The notes under the pieces: generated by a model
The model's database searches: none
What the model was told of the DNA's origin: nothing
Seen by the model: only the letters and a program-made list of their open reading frames with translations
In this document: positions 12,790 to 25,750 of the stretch, piece after piece
Position numbering within the stretch: the stretch's first letter is position 1
Layout: every line of letters starts with the position of its first letter
Assembly (NCBI RefSeq): GCF_018991925.1
Contig: NW_024725520.1
Location: 78,501 to 142,500 of the forward strand
Reading direction: 5' to 3'
DNA from: Homarus americanus
Lineage: Eukaryota; Arthropoda; Malacostraca; Decapoda; Nephropidae
DNA: 64,000 nucleotides
Position numbers and translations under genes: made by a program

Positions 12790-12905
12790 CATGTCCATAG
12801 ATGGTACAAGCAAAAATAAGAGCACTAGCAGGAACAAATACAACAACAACAGTAAGAACACCAGCAGGAACAACAACAGTAAGAGCTACAACAACAGTCA
12901 TCACT
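12790..12905. repeat. AAC/AGC-type imperfect trinucleotide repeat
   Basis: Irregular ACAACAACAGTAAGA and ACCAGCAGGAACAAC units give a Ser/Asn-rich frame on the plus strand and a Leu-rich frame on the minus strand. It is read as simple sequence. Confidence 0.7.
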
Positions 12906-13072
12906 ACAGCCTCATGACCAAAATGTAACCAAATCCTGATATCAATCCAGCAGGTGACTGGCAGTGGCTGCTTTAGTGTTGTCGTCGCCTTTTGTATCTC
13001 ACCACCACCTCTTACATGATAAATACCGAGGTTACTGTACTCAGCCGCTATTCTCCACACTACTAGTAACAC

Positions 13073-13432
13073 CACACACACACACACACACTGCCACGAC
13101 CACACACACTGCCACGACCACACACCACCACTGCCACGGCCCCACACCACCACCACTGCCACACACCACCACTGCCCCACACCACCACCACCACACACCA
13201 CCACGACCACACACCACCACTGCCACACACTGCCACGACCACACACACACACACACACACACACCACCACGACCACACATCACCACTGCACACACCACCA
13301 CTACCACACACCACCACTGCCACACACCACCACCACACACACTGCCACGACCACACACCACCACTGCCACGGCCCCACACCACCACCACTGCCACACACC
13401 ACCACTGCCCCACACCACCACCTCTCTCAAAC
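13073..13432. repeat. CAC-rich minisatellite
   Basis: Units built from ACACACCACCACTGCCACG and short CA runs fill about 360 bp. A block of about 70 bp beginning CTGCCACGGCCCCACACC near 13131 recurs near 13365. Open frames on both strands are His/Thr or Val/Gly repeats. Confidence 0.93.
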
Positions 13433-13659
13433 TTCTAGGATCAATTTCTTTTTATAATTGGCTAAAATTTCCCTTAATTGGAGGTCTTGGTACACGTCTT
13501 ACTGGCTCACTTAAACTTCGGTACAGAATCACAAAGCCCAACTTAAGTAGGGAAACACACAGACTCTGCCGGAACTACAGCAGAAATATAAAATAAATAA
13601 TGTACGATTCTTTGAGAGGTCATGTTGGTATGTAAGATAAACCTCCGCTATAAGAGTAA

Positions 13660-13758
13660 GATTAGGTTAGGTTAGATTAGGTTAGGTTAGGTTTGACTTG
13701 GTTGGCTTGGGTTGGGTTGGCTTGGGTTGGGTTAGGTTGGGTTGGGTTGGGTTAAGAG
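13660..13758. repeat. Telomere-like TTAGGT/TTGGGT array
   Basis: It starts as GATTAGGTTAGGTTAG and grades into GGTTGGGTTGGCTTGGG. The TTAGG core is the arthropod telomere repeat. Here it is internal and diverged. Confidence 0.9.
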
Positions 13759-14159
13759 TGTTATAATCCCCATTTTCTAACACTACCAAGACAGAACTAT
13801 ATGATACAAACATCCCACAACCGAGACGTCTTCAATGCGGGGAGCAGCTACGGGGTCTTAAGTACTGTACATAGGTGGGGCCAACATTCCTGCGGGCCCA
13901 AATAGGGAGGAACGCTCGCCGCATTACCATCACAGCTCCTGGTGTGTGTGTGTGTGTGTGCCTTCCTCCACCTCCACCGGTCTTCCCAAGAATAAATCAT
14001 AATACGATATAATCTGTCCATTGCCACAGCTGCTGCAGTCTAGGTTTTATATCTACATAAATGTGAAGTTTGGTAATGATTCGGGTACTGTATGAATATG
14101 AATCAAACCCAAAATAACCATATTTCTCCATAGCGGCCGAAAACTCTCACAAGATCATT

Positions 14160-14560
14160 GGGTAAGGCGAGTGGGGAGAGATAGCGGGGTGAGAGGGGGA
14201 GATTGGGGGCGAGAGGGGGGAGAGTAGGGGCGAGAGGGGAGAATAGGGGGCGAGAGAGGGAGATAGGGGCGAGAGGGGATTGGGGGGGGGAGATTGGGGG
14301 GGAGAGGGGAGAATACGGGCGAGAGGGGGAGATTGGGGCGAGTGGGGAGACTGGGGGGTGAGAGGGGAGACTGGGGAGATTGGGGGCGAGAGGGGGAGAT
14401 TGGGAGGAGCAGAGGGGGAGATTGGGAGGAGCGAGAGGGGGAGAATAGGGGCGAGAGGGGGAAATTGGGGACGAGGGTGGGGGGAGGGTAAGGCGATTGG
14501 GAGGGATAGAGGAGAGGGTTGATATGGGGAGAGTGGGGAGAGATGGGGAGAGTGCGGCAG
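14160..14560. repeat. G-rich purine minisatellite (GGGGGAGATTGGGGCGAGA-type)
   Basis: Runs of four to nine G are separated by AGA, CGAGA and ATT. Overlapping frames on both strands are low complexity. Repeated G4-G6 runs give strong G-quadruplex potential on the plus strand. Confidence 0.92.
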
Positions 14561-14899
14561 GGGAGGTGGTTGGTGCTCAATGACCTCACTGTCTCACGCA
14601 CACTCCTCACTACACATCTATTACTCCTTTTACGTTAAAAAAATAAGTAAGGTATAAAAGCGACCAAGAAGGAAACTCTGTACCCTAAAATACAGGTGAG
14701 TCAGGTGTCTCATTGAATCCTCAAGACATCCAGGACTCCAGTTTAAAAAAGTTTAAATTATCCACGTTTGGTAAAAATTTCCTAATAATAAATGAAAGGT
14801 TTTACTGGTATCAACAAATAAAAACAAATGAATTACACAAGTTTCGCCTCTCGCTACCAGATGAAGAAACGGATGAAATGACCTCACACGGCCTGTCCA

Positions 14900-15110
14900 G
14901 TTTTTTTTATTATTATTATTATTATTTATTTATTGGGCACCCCCTACATCCTTGTGTAAGGTGAAGCGCAGAAGCGTTTACAGCGCCCAACAGGGAAGCA
15001 TGCTAAGTTCATGCTTGCCTTTATGTCTCATGAGTTAAGGGCGTAGAAGCCTGAAGAGTCAAGGGCATAGAAGCCTGAAGAGTCAATGGTTTATGTCATC
15101 AAGTTATTGG
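14900..15110. mobile_element. Possible short interspersed element remnant
   Basis: A TTATTATTATTATT-TTTATTTATT tract (14908-14933) directly adjoins a compositionally different segment starting GGGCACCCCCTACATCC. That segment includes a tandem 24-bp duplication (15039-15062 and 15063-15086, two slightly different copies). The layout resembles a SINE read from its tail, but no tRNA-type promoter boxes are clear. Confidence 0.3.
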
Positions 15111-17475
15111 AAGCTCCAACAACTTTCCCTGAATACTAATTCGCACCTTTTGACTTACAACAGGTACCTACTTTACTGCTAGGTGAACCACAGTGTCACC
15201 CTTGTCACTGTCCTATGCTGACCTGTGTGACCTCACGTGAACCAGGAAGCAGGGTTGGCCCTCTGACGTCAGGGTGAGCCGTGAGTACGACACGAGACAC
15301 TAATGTGGTGATATAACATCCATCATTGAGTCAATAAGTGAGACTCCCTCTACCAGTGACAGAATGAGTCAGTCGCCACGTTATAAATCCACTTAAATCG
15401 CTACTTAAAGATAAAACAAAATAATCGCAGGAAGATGCTAAACTTTATCTCTGAAAATTACTTTAGAGAATCAAGGAAGTGCGAGGGAGTTGGTGGATCG
15501 TGTTATATTACTTTCCTGAGGTGCCTCCGACGACCACCAATCATATAATAACCTCCACCTCTCCACCCCACTATCTCTACCATGACACCCATACTGCCCC
15601 TGCTAACCCATGTCACACCCATACTGCCCCTGCCACTCTTTAGCAAGCCCATGCTACTTTCTCCCATCCAATGGGAAGCCCATGCTGTCACTGCCAAAAT
15701 ACCCCCACGCTGGCGCTTCTCTGGAATAGTATATAATAAAGACAACTTAAGGTAGAGGTGGACCATGGTGACAGTGGCCATGGTAATACAGCCTGTGAAC
15801 GGTGATACATTGCGGTAATGCTGGTAGATTATGGAAGTGTTGCATATTTTAGCGGACTGGAGCGGAGCCTAGTGTCCTTGGGTAGGTCATGGAAACGGCA
15901 GCAAATCATGGTAGTGGAATATGGTAGGTCACCACTGGGAGCAGCAGCAGATAGTGGAGTAAACAGACGTAGTGGTAAAGAGGGCAGGGGCTGACAGAGG
16001 CGGCAGCAACACGCCGTATAAGGGGGAGAGAGAGAGCTGGCCGCTGCACACTCTTAGTTTTATTATACAACTGAGAAACAATGTAAGTGAGGTGATGTCT
16101 CTAGAGTGGTAATGGTCACCTAGACAGTACACTAACCACTGCCACTCGTAATGCCAACATGTTACACCCTCTTCCGTCTCCATGTGTGGTGTAACGTTAG
16201 TTCTCGTCTTCCTCAAACATGTCTACGTGGCTTTACGTGAAGTTAATACAGTATACTTTGATACAGCTTCCACTTGGCGATTTAGTTAACTCAATTATCG
16301 GTTCTCATTTAATCCAGTGTTATATTAGGTATACAACTATATTACATAAAGTTTCATAGCATTTCAAGATAATTAAGTAACAAAAACTGTTTTGTCGGTG
16401 TTTCTTTGCATTTTAACTAACTCAGCTGAGAGATTTACAATTTCAAATTAAAAACGAACTCAAGAACCATCAATTTAAGTACAAGTTTAGGTATGATATA
16501 ATACTGGTATTTTCTTCCATAAAAATTACCAAATTATGATAACTTGTGGCTTAACGAGGCTACAACATGCAAGTCCATTAACTCTCAAAAATTACTGAAA
16601 ATATTTATAAATTCAGCTCCTGAACACCGCTCACTCTGGCCCCCAGGTGAGAAGGCTGACCGGTCAGTAGTACCTGTTGGCGCTGCTCCAGGTGTATGAC
16701 ATCAATTATACATTCATGCAAATCACCATCTTCCGAGCGATAACTTTACACCCACCAGGCAACTCTGTCGACTCACTATGTCTTACCTTTAAAGTTCCAG
16801 AAGGATTAAAAGTCAACATGTCCAGAGGTCCGGGTAGTCCTGCATAATGTAACCTCTGGTCCTGACAGCTATATTATACCTCCCAGGTCCTGACAACACT
16901 GTACCTTTATGCCCCGAAAATTAAAACCTCAAAGGTATGTTATAGGTACAAGACCATTACAGACATAATCAATCTAACCTGGATGCTTTCACACCCCACC
17001 TGTCCAAGCCTTGACACCTGTACACACCATTAATGTCTCCTAACACCTGCAGATACCCGGAGAACCAGCCAGTGAGGAGCTGCAACACCCTGCTTCAATA
17101 GTCACTTCTGGTCTGGAATTCCAATACTGAAGTAAAAGTGACTATTTAAGGCAATCTCAACTTCCTCGTCATTCTAAGCACCTTCCTTCTCGCACGCACG
17201 CACACAGACCCACACACTGGAAGCAACGACTCTCTAGGGATTGTGGGGTAAGGTGAGTGAGAGGAGGAAGGTGAGTGAGAGGAGGAAGGTGGAGGGAGGC
17301 GGGGGAAATAGCAAGCATTCACGGCGCCTGTGTTAAATGCGACCGACGACCACTTTAGGACCTGCCAGCACCTGGTGAGTTAAGACACTAACTTGTATAC
17401 CCCAAGTTAATCCTCCCTTGTATTCACCATCACTCCTTAATATCCCCGTCATAAGACTTCCCACTGCTTCCAGAC

Positions 17476-17478
<3 letters not shown>
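15111..17478. other. Unassigned sequence
   Basis: Mostly unique AT-rich DNA. A duplicated AGGTGAGTGAGAGGAGGA unit lies at 17252-17289. Many CAGGT-type pseudo-donor motifs occur, with no matching exon. Confidence 0.45.

Positions 17479-17519
<41 letters not shown>
17479..17519. repeat. (GA)n microsatellite
   Basis: Pure GA run of about 20 units. Confidence 0.97.
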
Positions 17520-17522
<3 letters not shown>

Positions 17523-17836
17523 CAAAAACAAAAGAGTTATAGTCTCCCAAGTATGATCTGTCAGCGGTTCAGGGAGCATGTGTGCAAGAAGCTTTATAAG
17601 GACCAGGTATATATATGCCAGGAGCCGTAGATGACAGGGAGCTCGCTACTCCTGGGGTATTGATATGCAAAGTGCTACTTGCCTCGTGCATACCAGCCTA
17701 CCACGCAGTCAACCCGGCCCTGTAGGTGAGTGATACAAAGGCCATCAACAGTGAGAGGAGATCGTTTACACTGGCAGAACAACAGGTAAGGAGAGAACAC
17801 GAAATAATAGCACGAGATTACCGAGTATCTGCAAGA

Positions 17837-18010
17837 GAACACCAGGGGGAGAGAACACCAGGGGGAGAGAACACCAGGGGGAGAGAACACCAGGGGGAGA
17901 GAACACCAGGGGGAGAGGACACCAGGGGGAGAGGACACCAGGGGGAAAGGACACCAGGGGGAAAGGACACCAGGGGGAAAGGACACCAGGGGGAAAGGAC
18001 ACCAAGTAAC
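17837..18010. repeat. 16-bp minisatellite (CACCAGGGGGAGAGAA), about 11 copies
   Basis: Copies change stepwise from GAGAGAA through GAGAGGA to GAAAGGA along the array. Such ordered blocks of identical variants are typical of growth by slippage or unequal exchange. Open frames through it are Gly/Arg/Glu or Pro/Leu repeats. Confidence 0.94.
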
Positions 18011-18121
18011 AGTGAGAGAACACCAGGTACGATGGATCACTTGATAACTAGCAACAGGAGAGGGAAGCGATGGGGGACACGGCAGGTAATCCAGACCTTG
18101 AAGGGCAACTATAATAATAAA

Positions 18122-18126
<5 letters not shown>

Positions 18127-18153
<27 letters not shown>
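18127..18153. repeat. (CA)n microsatellite
   Basis: Pure CA run of about 13 units. Confidence 0.95.
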
Positions 18154-18159
18154 GTCTTT

Positions 18160-19010
18160 CCCCTCCAACACCTATCTCCCCTTCTAACACCACCACCACC
18201 ACTTACTATCACCAGCACGCACCACACACTTTCCACGATGCACTTTAATGGTGATGCCATGTACTCTACGCATGTCACCAATATCTTACGCAGGTGCATT
18301 CAGTTTTATGTCTGGGGTGAAAGTGCATGCCAGCTGCCACAACGGCTCTCACACGCAAGGCCACACTACCTTATGACGGCCAACCTTCACGGGCGGACCC
18401 TGACGTACAGTACTCTGATTCCTCACCATCGTCGATAATAAATGTCAGTAATATTAATCGTGATTTATGTAGTAATGAGTAATCCTAAGTCTTTTTCTGT
18501 GGGTTTATCTGAACTTACGTATACGAGTTCCTTGGTACTGCGAGTTATTATTTATACACAAATTATGTTTATGTCCGGGTATGTAATGACAGTACAAACG
18601 TCTAACAAATTATGTCCTTTACGTTCGTCCACACACAATAGTAGACAACCTTCAGCCGCACGAGTGAAGGAGTCATCTATATTCAAATCTGGAGCAAAAC
18701 ACTGCCGAAGGACTAGTGTATGCGTCGTGACTACCATAACAGTGTTCAGTTCTCCGTCTCTTACACACTGGCAAATTTTACGTCCATCACCTGTTCCTTA
18801 CACCGCTTCCGAAGTCACGTGTTCCATCAAATCTCAGAACTACAAACCTTCTCTTAACAAAACGTAAACTCAGGTGATCTAATTCCTACACACGATAACA
18901 AATCAAGCAAGATGAACCACACTATTGAAATGGGCAAACAGGCGCACACTATAAACAAACTCAGCTGTCAGTGGGTCAGGAGGCAAACATTACTGGCAGA
19001 GGCGAGGTAG
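18160..19010. other. Unassigned sequence
   Basis: Open frames at 18238-18438 and 18442-18867 on the plus strand have no recognisable domain and no supporting splice context. Confidence 0.4.
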
Positions 19011-19013
19011 AGT

Positions 19014-19072
19014 CGAGCGGGGCGGGGCGGGGAGGGGAGGGGCGGGGAGGGGTGGGGAGGGGCGGGGAGAGA
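19014..19072. repeat. GGGGCGGGGAGG-type G-rich repeat
   Basis: Alternating GGGGCGGGG and GGGGAGGGG runs occur, with strong G-quadruplex potential on the plus strand. Confidence 0.9.
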
Positions 19073-19747
19073 GCAAGGTTGAACTAAAGCGTACCACAAA
19101 ATAAAGAATCACTCGCTGCCGGGAAGACTGACCCAATAACAAGAGTGAACGTGTAACAGAGACACTTGGGTTCCTTTTAACTGAACGGGAAGATTATCAC
19201 AAACGAACGTGTAAAAGAACCATAGAAGATAAGAAGAGGAGGAGGAGAGAGAAGGCTCGAGAATAAGGAAAAGGTGATGATAATGTTAGTGCCATAGAGT
19301 CACTCTGCCGCCGCAAGATAGTGCCGCGCCTGCCGGACCACACCTGCCTCCCCTTATCTACCCGAGTTACCCGACACTTCAAGGAAACTCTGCACCACCG
19401 GAGGTTCAGCCAACATACTTCCTCTCGCCTTTATCTCTACTACTGGTTAACACTTATCTCACCTTCCTCCCGTCTCCTCCTCCATCTTTAATATGGACGC
19501 CCCTCACCTCAACACTCAACTCCAGTAAGGTATGACACTCAAGAGCAGGTAACCCGGAGCACTGTACACCTGAAGAGTTCCAAGTCATCATATACTGTAC
19601 ACGCAGGTTGGGTTATATTTAAAATGATTTTATCCACCAGTCTTCTGCTGCTCATCACCCCTGTGAACATGGCTTGGCTGATCCTACTGTCGGATAATTT
19701 ATAAGAATATCACTTGAAAATGACCAGTGCATTGTCCACGAATTTCT

Positions 19748-19756
<9 letters not shown>

Positions 19757-19794
<38 letters not shown>

Positions 19795-19829
19795 GGAGAG
19801 TGGGGGAGAGAGAGAGAGAGAGAGAGAGA
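19757..19829. repeat. (GA)n microsatellite with GGGAGA interruptions
   Basis: GA run preceded by a short (TA)n. Confidence 0.95.
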
Positions 19830-22235
19830 CGTTTTATTCATAGTATAGAGGCTTTGTTTCCTCGGGATCCAGTGGTACAGGTGTCGGGAGAAGGTCACCT
19901 GGACTACCTGTACCAGTCCTCCTGTCACCCGCCCCCCTGACACCTTACAATACCTGCCAGTCCATAGGCAGATTGAAGAGAAAGGTCACGAGGGTAGTCA
20001 GAAATAATCCCCACATTAAACAGAATCAGTTATGTAACAGTAAGTTGTACCCTGAGACGCTGGACTCTTCGTGTCTTTGTTGTAAACTCATCACACTGGT
20101 GCACAACAAAAAAGGGGGCTGCTTCAGGTTACCACTAACAACCATTAGGTTATTTATCCACTCCTACTCTTTCCAGTCGAGCCCTTGTCAGTACTGCCGG
20201 CCTCGACTCCTCTGGCTCAGGTTACGCCACCGTTTCTCACCGATAAGGAACTGTAAGATCACAATGGTAGAGCCTGGCGTAGAATCTTGCCAGGTTGGTC
20301 TTCTCTCAACACTCCCTTTCCAGAAAAATCTTCAATAATTTTTCTTACGCTTTAAAAAGTTTCCGATTGAATTTCTTTGTTGTTACAGAGCAAAATATGT
20401 TTCCTACATTATAAAGTGTTAACTTGGTGCATTTCCTACTACGTTATCAGACAATAGGCAATAAATGTACATTAGCAGAGGCATTTGGCTATTTTTTTCC
20501 AGTTCCACAACTAAAAGAAAAAAAGTAAACCCTTCCTTCTCATGTGTGGCCGCCTGAGTGGAGAAGGGCGAGACAAGCCTGGCCTCGCTGTCACTCTGTA
20601 CCTCGTACTGTTTACAACAATAACTACCTGCCGTCGATGTGTCCCTACCACCAAGGCTCAAGGAAACGTCTTGTGAGATTTTAACAACTCGGTGGTGATA
20701 TTCATAAGCTCTGGAACTTTACTCAATATAACGTAAAGTAAAGGTACATGGAACTCGCTGAAGAAGAATATAAATTATGGCCACTTAGACTCCTTGATTG
20801 TCTTGTTGTCTCCTCTTGCTCTTATTTATTTCATTCATTCTCCCCCCCCCCCTGTACACTACCCTACACCACCACCTCCACTCATAAATAATCTCCCAAA
20901 TACACTACTTTAATATCACCCCTTTCTTGGTTCTCTTCCCATCTCTCCTCCCCACCAACAGCCACCCACTGAGACTGAGTTACCTTCAACAGTCATCCAC
21001 CATTACTACTCCACCACCCACCAACTCCACCCTTTCTTTTCACCATCAGTCATCAACCAACACTCATTCACTAAACAACCCTAATATCCATTCACCCGTC
21101 TCGCTATTTTTCCCATCTTAACGAAAAGTCACCCACTGAGACGCTCCCAACACCCACCCCAGACCTCCCCCACTCTGCAGGTACCGTATAGCTTCGACGT
21201 CAGCACCCAGCGGGGGATTTAAATCTACCTTCTTTATAGTGATGGTGGCCGCCCCTCGAGCCTAACCTTGAACTACGGAACCGACCGTGACATTTGGCCG
21301 TCAACAACTTTTACCTATGATTGGTCGTCGTACCCTGGTGGTCTGCGAGGGCAGAGTTACCTGGACAAAATCATTCACATCTGGACACACTATTTACAAG
21401 ACCTCTAATAGCGTTACGTATTCATTTCAGGTGGAGACATGATCATCTTATAATAGTTAAATCACATGATGATTGGACACCCTAGCTTATTAAATACAAT
21501 TAAGCCTTTAGTTTTAGGTTTCCGGGATCACCTGACCGATTAAAAATTACTGATAAGCTTTACTGCAGTATACAATAGTCGGAAATACCATGCGAAATAA
21601 TAATAATAACAATAATATAACTAAAATGGAAAGGATTCACTTCTATGGAGCCTTACGTGTAAAATCGCCCAAATGCCTTAATTAGATGGGCGAGGGACCA
21701 CAGGAGGTTGGGGGCCCCAGTTAGTGAGGGCTCTCGGTGGGTTGGGTAAAGGCTAGGAGTTGGTGGGTGCAGAGGGTGGGCGAGGATGGAGAAGTTACAC
21801 AGGTACAGTATAAACACGACAGGTGGTCCCCATACAGGTGTTGGGTAAGCACAATACTTCACTATCCTCACCACACTATACAGGTAATGGTATTAATGTA
21901 TCCACTTGTGTTTGCCGACATCTCAACATATCGATTGAGTACAGGAAGGATTGTGACAGGCAGATGCAACAAGTCCATTTCTGGAATAGCGACCCTCCTG
22001 CCAGGACTCCACGTGGAGCTAACACAGTGCCGCACGTGACTGGCTCAGACGGTAGATCCAGCCATCTGATTGGTCATCTATATGTGAATGTTACCAATAT
22101 ATTAGTTAATTTATGTTACTATTTGTGTCGTTTTTATTACTTAAGTCACTTTACAGTTGTTTATAGTTATCGTTATCAGGTATATATTAATTTAAGATAG
22201 CATGTTGATGTAAATTACTGCAATTTATGTCCCTT
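19830..22235. other. Unassigned sequence
   Basis: It contains a C11 run near 20842 and CAC/ACC-rich sequence at 20850-21180. Plus-strand frames at 19973-20338 and 21823-22200 lack any recognisable domain. Confidence 0.4.
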
Positions 22236-22242
22236 ATCTCAG

Positions 22243-22305
22243 GTGCAACGCTCAGGCAACACACTCAACGCTCAGGCAACAAACTCAACGCTCAGGCAAC
22301 ACACT
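22243..22305. repeat. 20-bp tandem repeat, 3 copies
   Basis: The unit CAACGCTCAGGCAACACACT is repeated three times with one or two substitutions. Confidence 0.92.
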
Positions 22306-22309
22306 CAAG

Positions 22310-25300
22310 GACCATATGCGTTTCTTCCACTTAAAATATCCTAAATATTTGGCCAAAACGCTGCCATCTGGCCATGCACATTATAAAATACAAACAACTA
22401 CGTAATCATTGAATAAATCACAAAACATCGTTCTTCTCCAAGTTTTTTTGCAATATTACTGTAAAAAATAATAATTTATTGTTGTGTTGTGCAGTGATCT
22501 GCATCAAACAACAGTTGTCGGGGTATTTGTTGGCTTTACGGTCAATGGTCCAAACAAACGAGCAACTAATATTGGTGCTCATCATCAGGGCATTAACCTC
22601 CGTCTGCCGCAGAACTCTGACACTGTCCTCTCAGCCTGACCTTCGTCCTACTGTCACCATAAACAGACTTTTTTTTTTTAGCTCAAAACGGTAACAATTT
22701 TTAAGGTTTCTTCAAAATAAATATATTCGTTGTTAAGGAATTTTTGTTTACACGCACACAAGCAAGCACGCACCCACGCACGCACTAAGGCAATAACTAA
22801 ATCATCTCACGTGTTGGGTTGAAGTGCACGGCATTCTAGAACTTCTCGTGTTAGGTAATAAAAATAAGTACGCCTCAGAGCCACCATGTGTATACTGACC
22901 CAAGAGGACTTGCTGTGCTGTGGATGCCAACCTGAGGGCGTAGCACCTGACGAGACTACCTGGTTATTTTGGCCCGTTTAGACAACTAACATATTCTACT
23001 GTGGCGGAATATACTCCTATACAGGTAATAAGAACTGTGGCAGGTATAAAGCTATTTTTATGTATTTATTAAGAAAACAGGTGTTATTTTCTCATTAACA
23101 GATCCTTCGTGGAATGTAAAGTTTTTCACTGATAACGATTACACTGACTGAATTATCACTTCCCGATCCTCAACGAAAACAAATCTTTATCACGTGTCAA
23201 ACTTTAAAAAAAATTCTTAGAAGTTTTTATCAGACACTAAAGGTATGTAAATAGCACAGTAATATTTCCCTGCCTGTCTGGACAATTGTAAATATAGGAA
23301 ATACAACATCAGACATTCTCTTAACGCGCGCGCGCGCGCACGCACACACCTTACAAAAAGGACTATTTTTTTTCTTCTCTAAACTTTTAAAAATCATATA
23401 TCCATTATATTAATAATTGAGCAAGCAAAATATTTATCCCTTACAAAATAATTTATGATTATTTTAATATTTTCTTAGTGCTCGTTCACCTACAGCATGG
23501 TAAAACTTTAATATATTCTACTTGTGTATTTCTCCATAATAATTTTTCCTCATCTTTTGAAGTGGGTTAACATTTATTTCTAAATTAACTACAAGATACA
23601 GAAAAAATGAAAATCTTAAAGTAAACTGTTGGTGTTAGCGGTGCACAAGGGGAATGCTAAGTGCACAGGATGACTCACTCCCAACATAATTTACACAGGG
23701 TCAGGGGAGGCGGCGGAGCCACCTAAAAAAGGTAATTGGAGACTTGGTGTTTAAATTTTTATGAGTTTTCCCATTCGTGGATAACAAGTGAAGGAAATTT
23801 ATACGTGCTTAAATCAGAAACGTACCAAAGATGCTTCACAGACGGGCACATTATTTAAACAAGATCCCTATACACATGTCATTATATTTTAACGCAGTGT
23901 ACCTGTATCATCTGTGAAAGCGGTTAATGTGATTGACAGGCTAAAGTAATGTTGCCATAAAGACATTTATAATACGTATTATGTCAACGTCACCAACACC
24001 AGAGTACCACCACACGCAACATCACGATACTTCTAAATAAAACTTTCCAGCGCCGTATTGATGACCTTCCACACTCGCCATACACCTGGTGGCAATACCC
24101 ACGGAGGATCAGTACCATAGTTCTCCCATACGGTACAGCCAAGATGTTCGTGTACCTGGTGGGTGTACCTGGACACTCCTGTGTCTTTGTTCGTCCGTGC
24201 CTTACTGGAAGTGTTGCCCCCTTTCGTCTTGTGCTGGGAGAAGGGGGAGGATTGTTCGAGCGACCAGTCCCGTGTTGCAGTGTAGGTGTAATTAAGGCGG
24301 TACGTGGGTTATTTGCGGCGATTCAAGCGCTGGAGAAAAAGTGTAATCACAAATGGGCGGGAGGACCTGTGGCGCCGTAATACATACATTTTACAATATA
24401 TCTTCTGACGGCTGTTCGGATTATACAGATTTCAAAGCTTAATCAAAGTCTGGGTGTAATATAGACATGTAGGTGGTTAAACAGAGATGCTACCAGCAAG
24501 GTGAAACAGGTCGGAGGAATAATAAACAATGAATGTGACTCTACAGAGGGAACAGGTATCAGTGGACAAGTGGCAGACGAGGCAGATGTTAAGAAGGTAA
24601 AGTTGTCACACGACTGGGGTAAGTGAACGACAAATACTGTACTGTTATCAGCGAAAGACAGATGGGCTTGCTAAGGATACGCAGAGCCCCTATAGACAGT
24701 ACAGATGGTACAACAGACGGCCCAGGCGGAGCTATAGAGGGTTGGATGAGTTGCAGACGGAGGATGAGGGTGGGTGCCATATAGGGTGTGGGTGACTCAC
24801 AGTCGGGGACGAGTGAAGGACGCGTGACCCGCCCAGCCAACGACAATAATCCCTCCTAGTGTACTCCCCTGCACCACCCACTGCCGTCCTCTGCTCACAC
24901 AAATAACCCACATTTCCCTAGCTTGTGAACCAGAAATAATTTATATTTAAAATTACTTTTCTACTCTTATTTATACAATTACACAGGGGGAATGACTTTT
25001 CTTTATTTTGACAAGAGGTTTTTCTTGGTACGTTTTAAGACATGTTATTTTAACTGCCTCTCTGTATCAAAACAGACGCAATATTACTCTTGAAGTTTAC
25101 CAGGAGTGTTTCAAGGCCTCACTCCCTTGTGGACGTCAGCATGATGGGTGAAAATTATTGGATCTTATTTCTTTTATCTTCCAAGTTGACAAGAATAAAA
25201 AAGCAGTTTAATTTTCGTGGTTATGTTCAGACAATACAACTGTGAAATGAGTAACAAGAACCAAGAAGCGTTATACCAAACTTTGAATACGTAATTAACA

Positions 25301-25515
25301 TTGATCATTGTGCCATTAGTACAGAAGCTTTGTCAGTTCACCCTAAGACTTAATTCATGAGATAATCGCTTCAATATACAGTTACATTTTGTTAGAGGAA
25401 GTGGTGAAAAGATTATGATGGGAGAAGCTAATGTCTTAATGTTTCTTGATGACTTTAAACTCTGAAAAATACACAAGTTACGTCACCACTAATTCTGCTG
25501 AAAGGGTGAAGAACC
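22310..25515. other. Unassigned AT-rich sequence
   Basis: A (CG)n run with a CACACA tail lies at 23324-23347. No exon or element is recognised. The frame at 24589-24846 (minus) covers a degenerate repetitive patch. Confidence 0.45.
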
Positions 25516-25517
25516 TC

Positions 25518-25750
25518 GTCCTCTCTCCACCCTTTCCCTGTCACTACCTCCCTGTCTCCTTTCTTTTCTCTCCCCTCCCATTCCTTTTTACCATTTCCTC
25601 CCCCTCACCCTTCTTACTCATTGCAATTTCCTCCCACTGTGTTCATTTCAGACCCCATCCCCATTCCTCCTTACCTCTGCCTTCTCTTCTCTTCCTCGCC
25701 CCTCCTCCCTTATACTACTACTACTACTTCCCTTTCTTCTCCACTTCCTA
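25518..25750. repeat. Pyrimidine-rich tract (CCTCC/CTTTC)
   Basis: Irregular C/T-rich sequence. The Pro/Leu/Ser frame through it is compositional. Confidence 0.7.

Noticed and set aside
19973..20338. 121-codon plus-strand frame with several Cys
   Set aside because: No domain, no consistent Cys spacing and no supporting exon context.
22243..22305. Short direct repeats considered as a CRISPR-like array
   Set aside because: The 20-bp units are directly adjacent without unique spacers and the sequence is eukaryotic intronic DNA.
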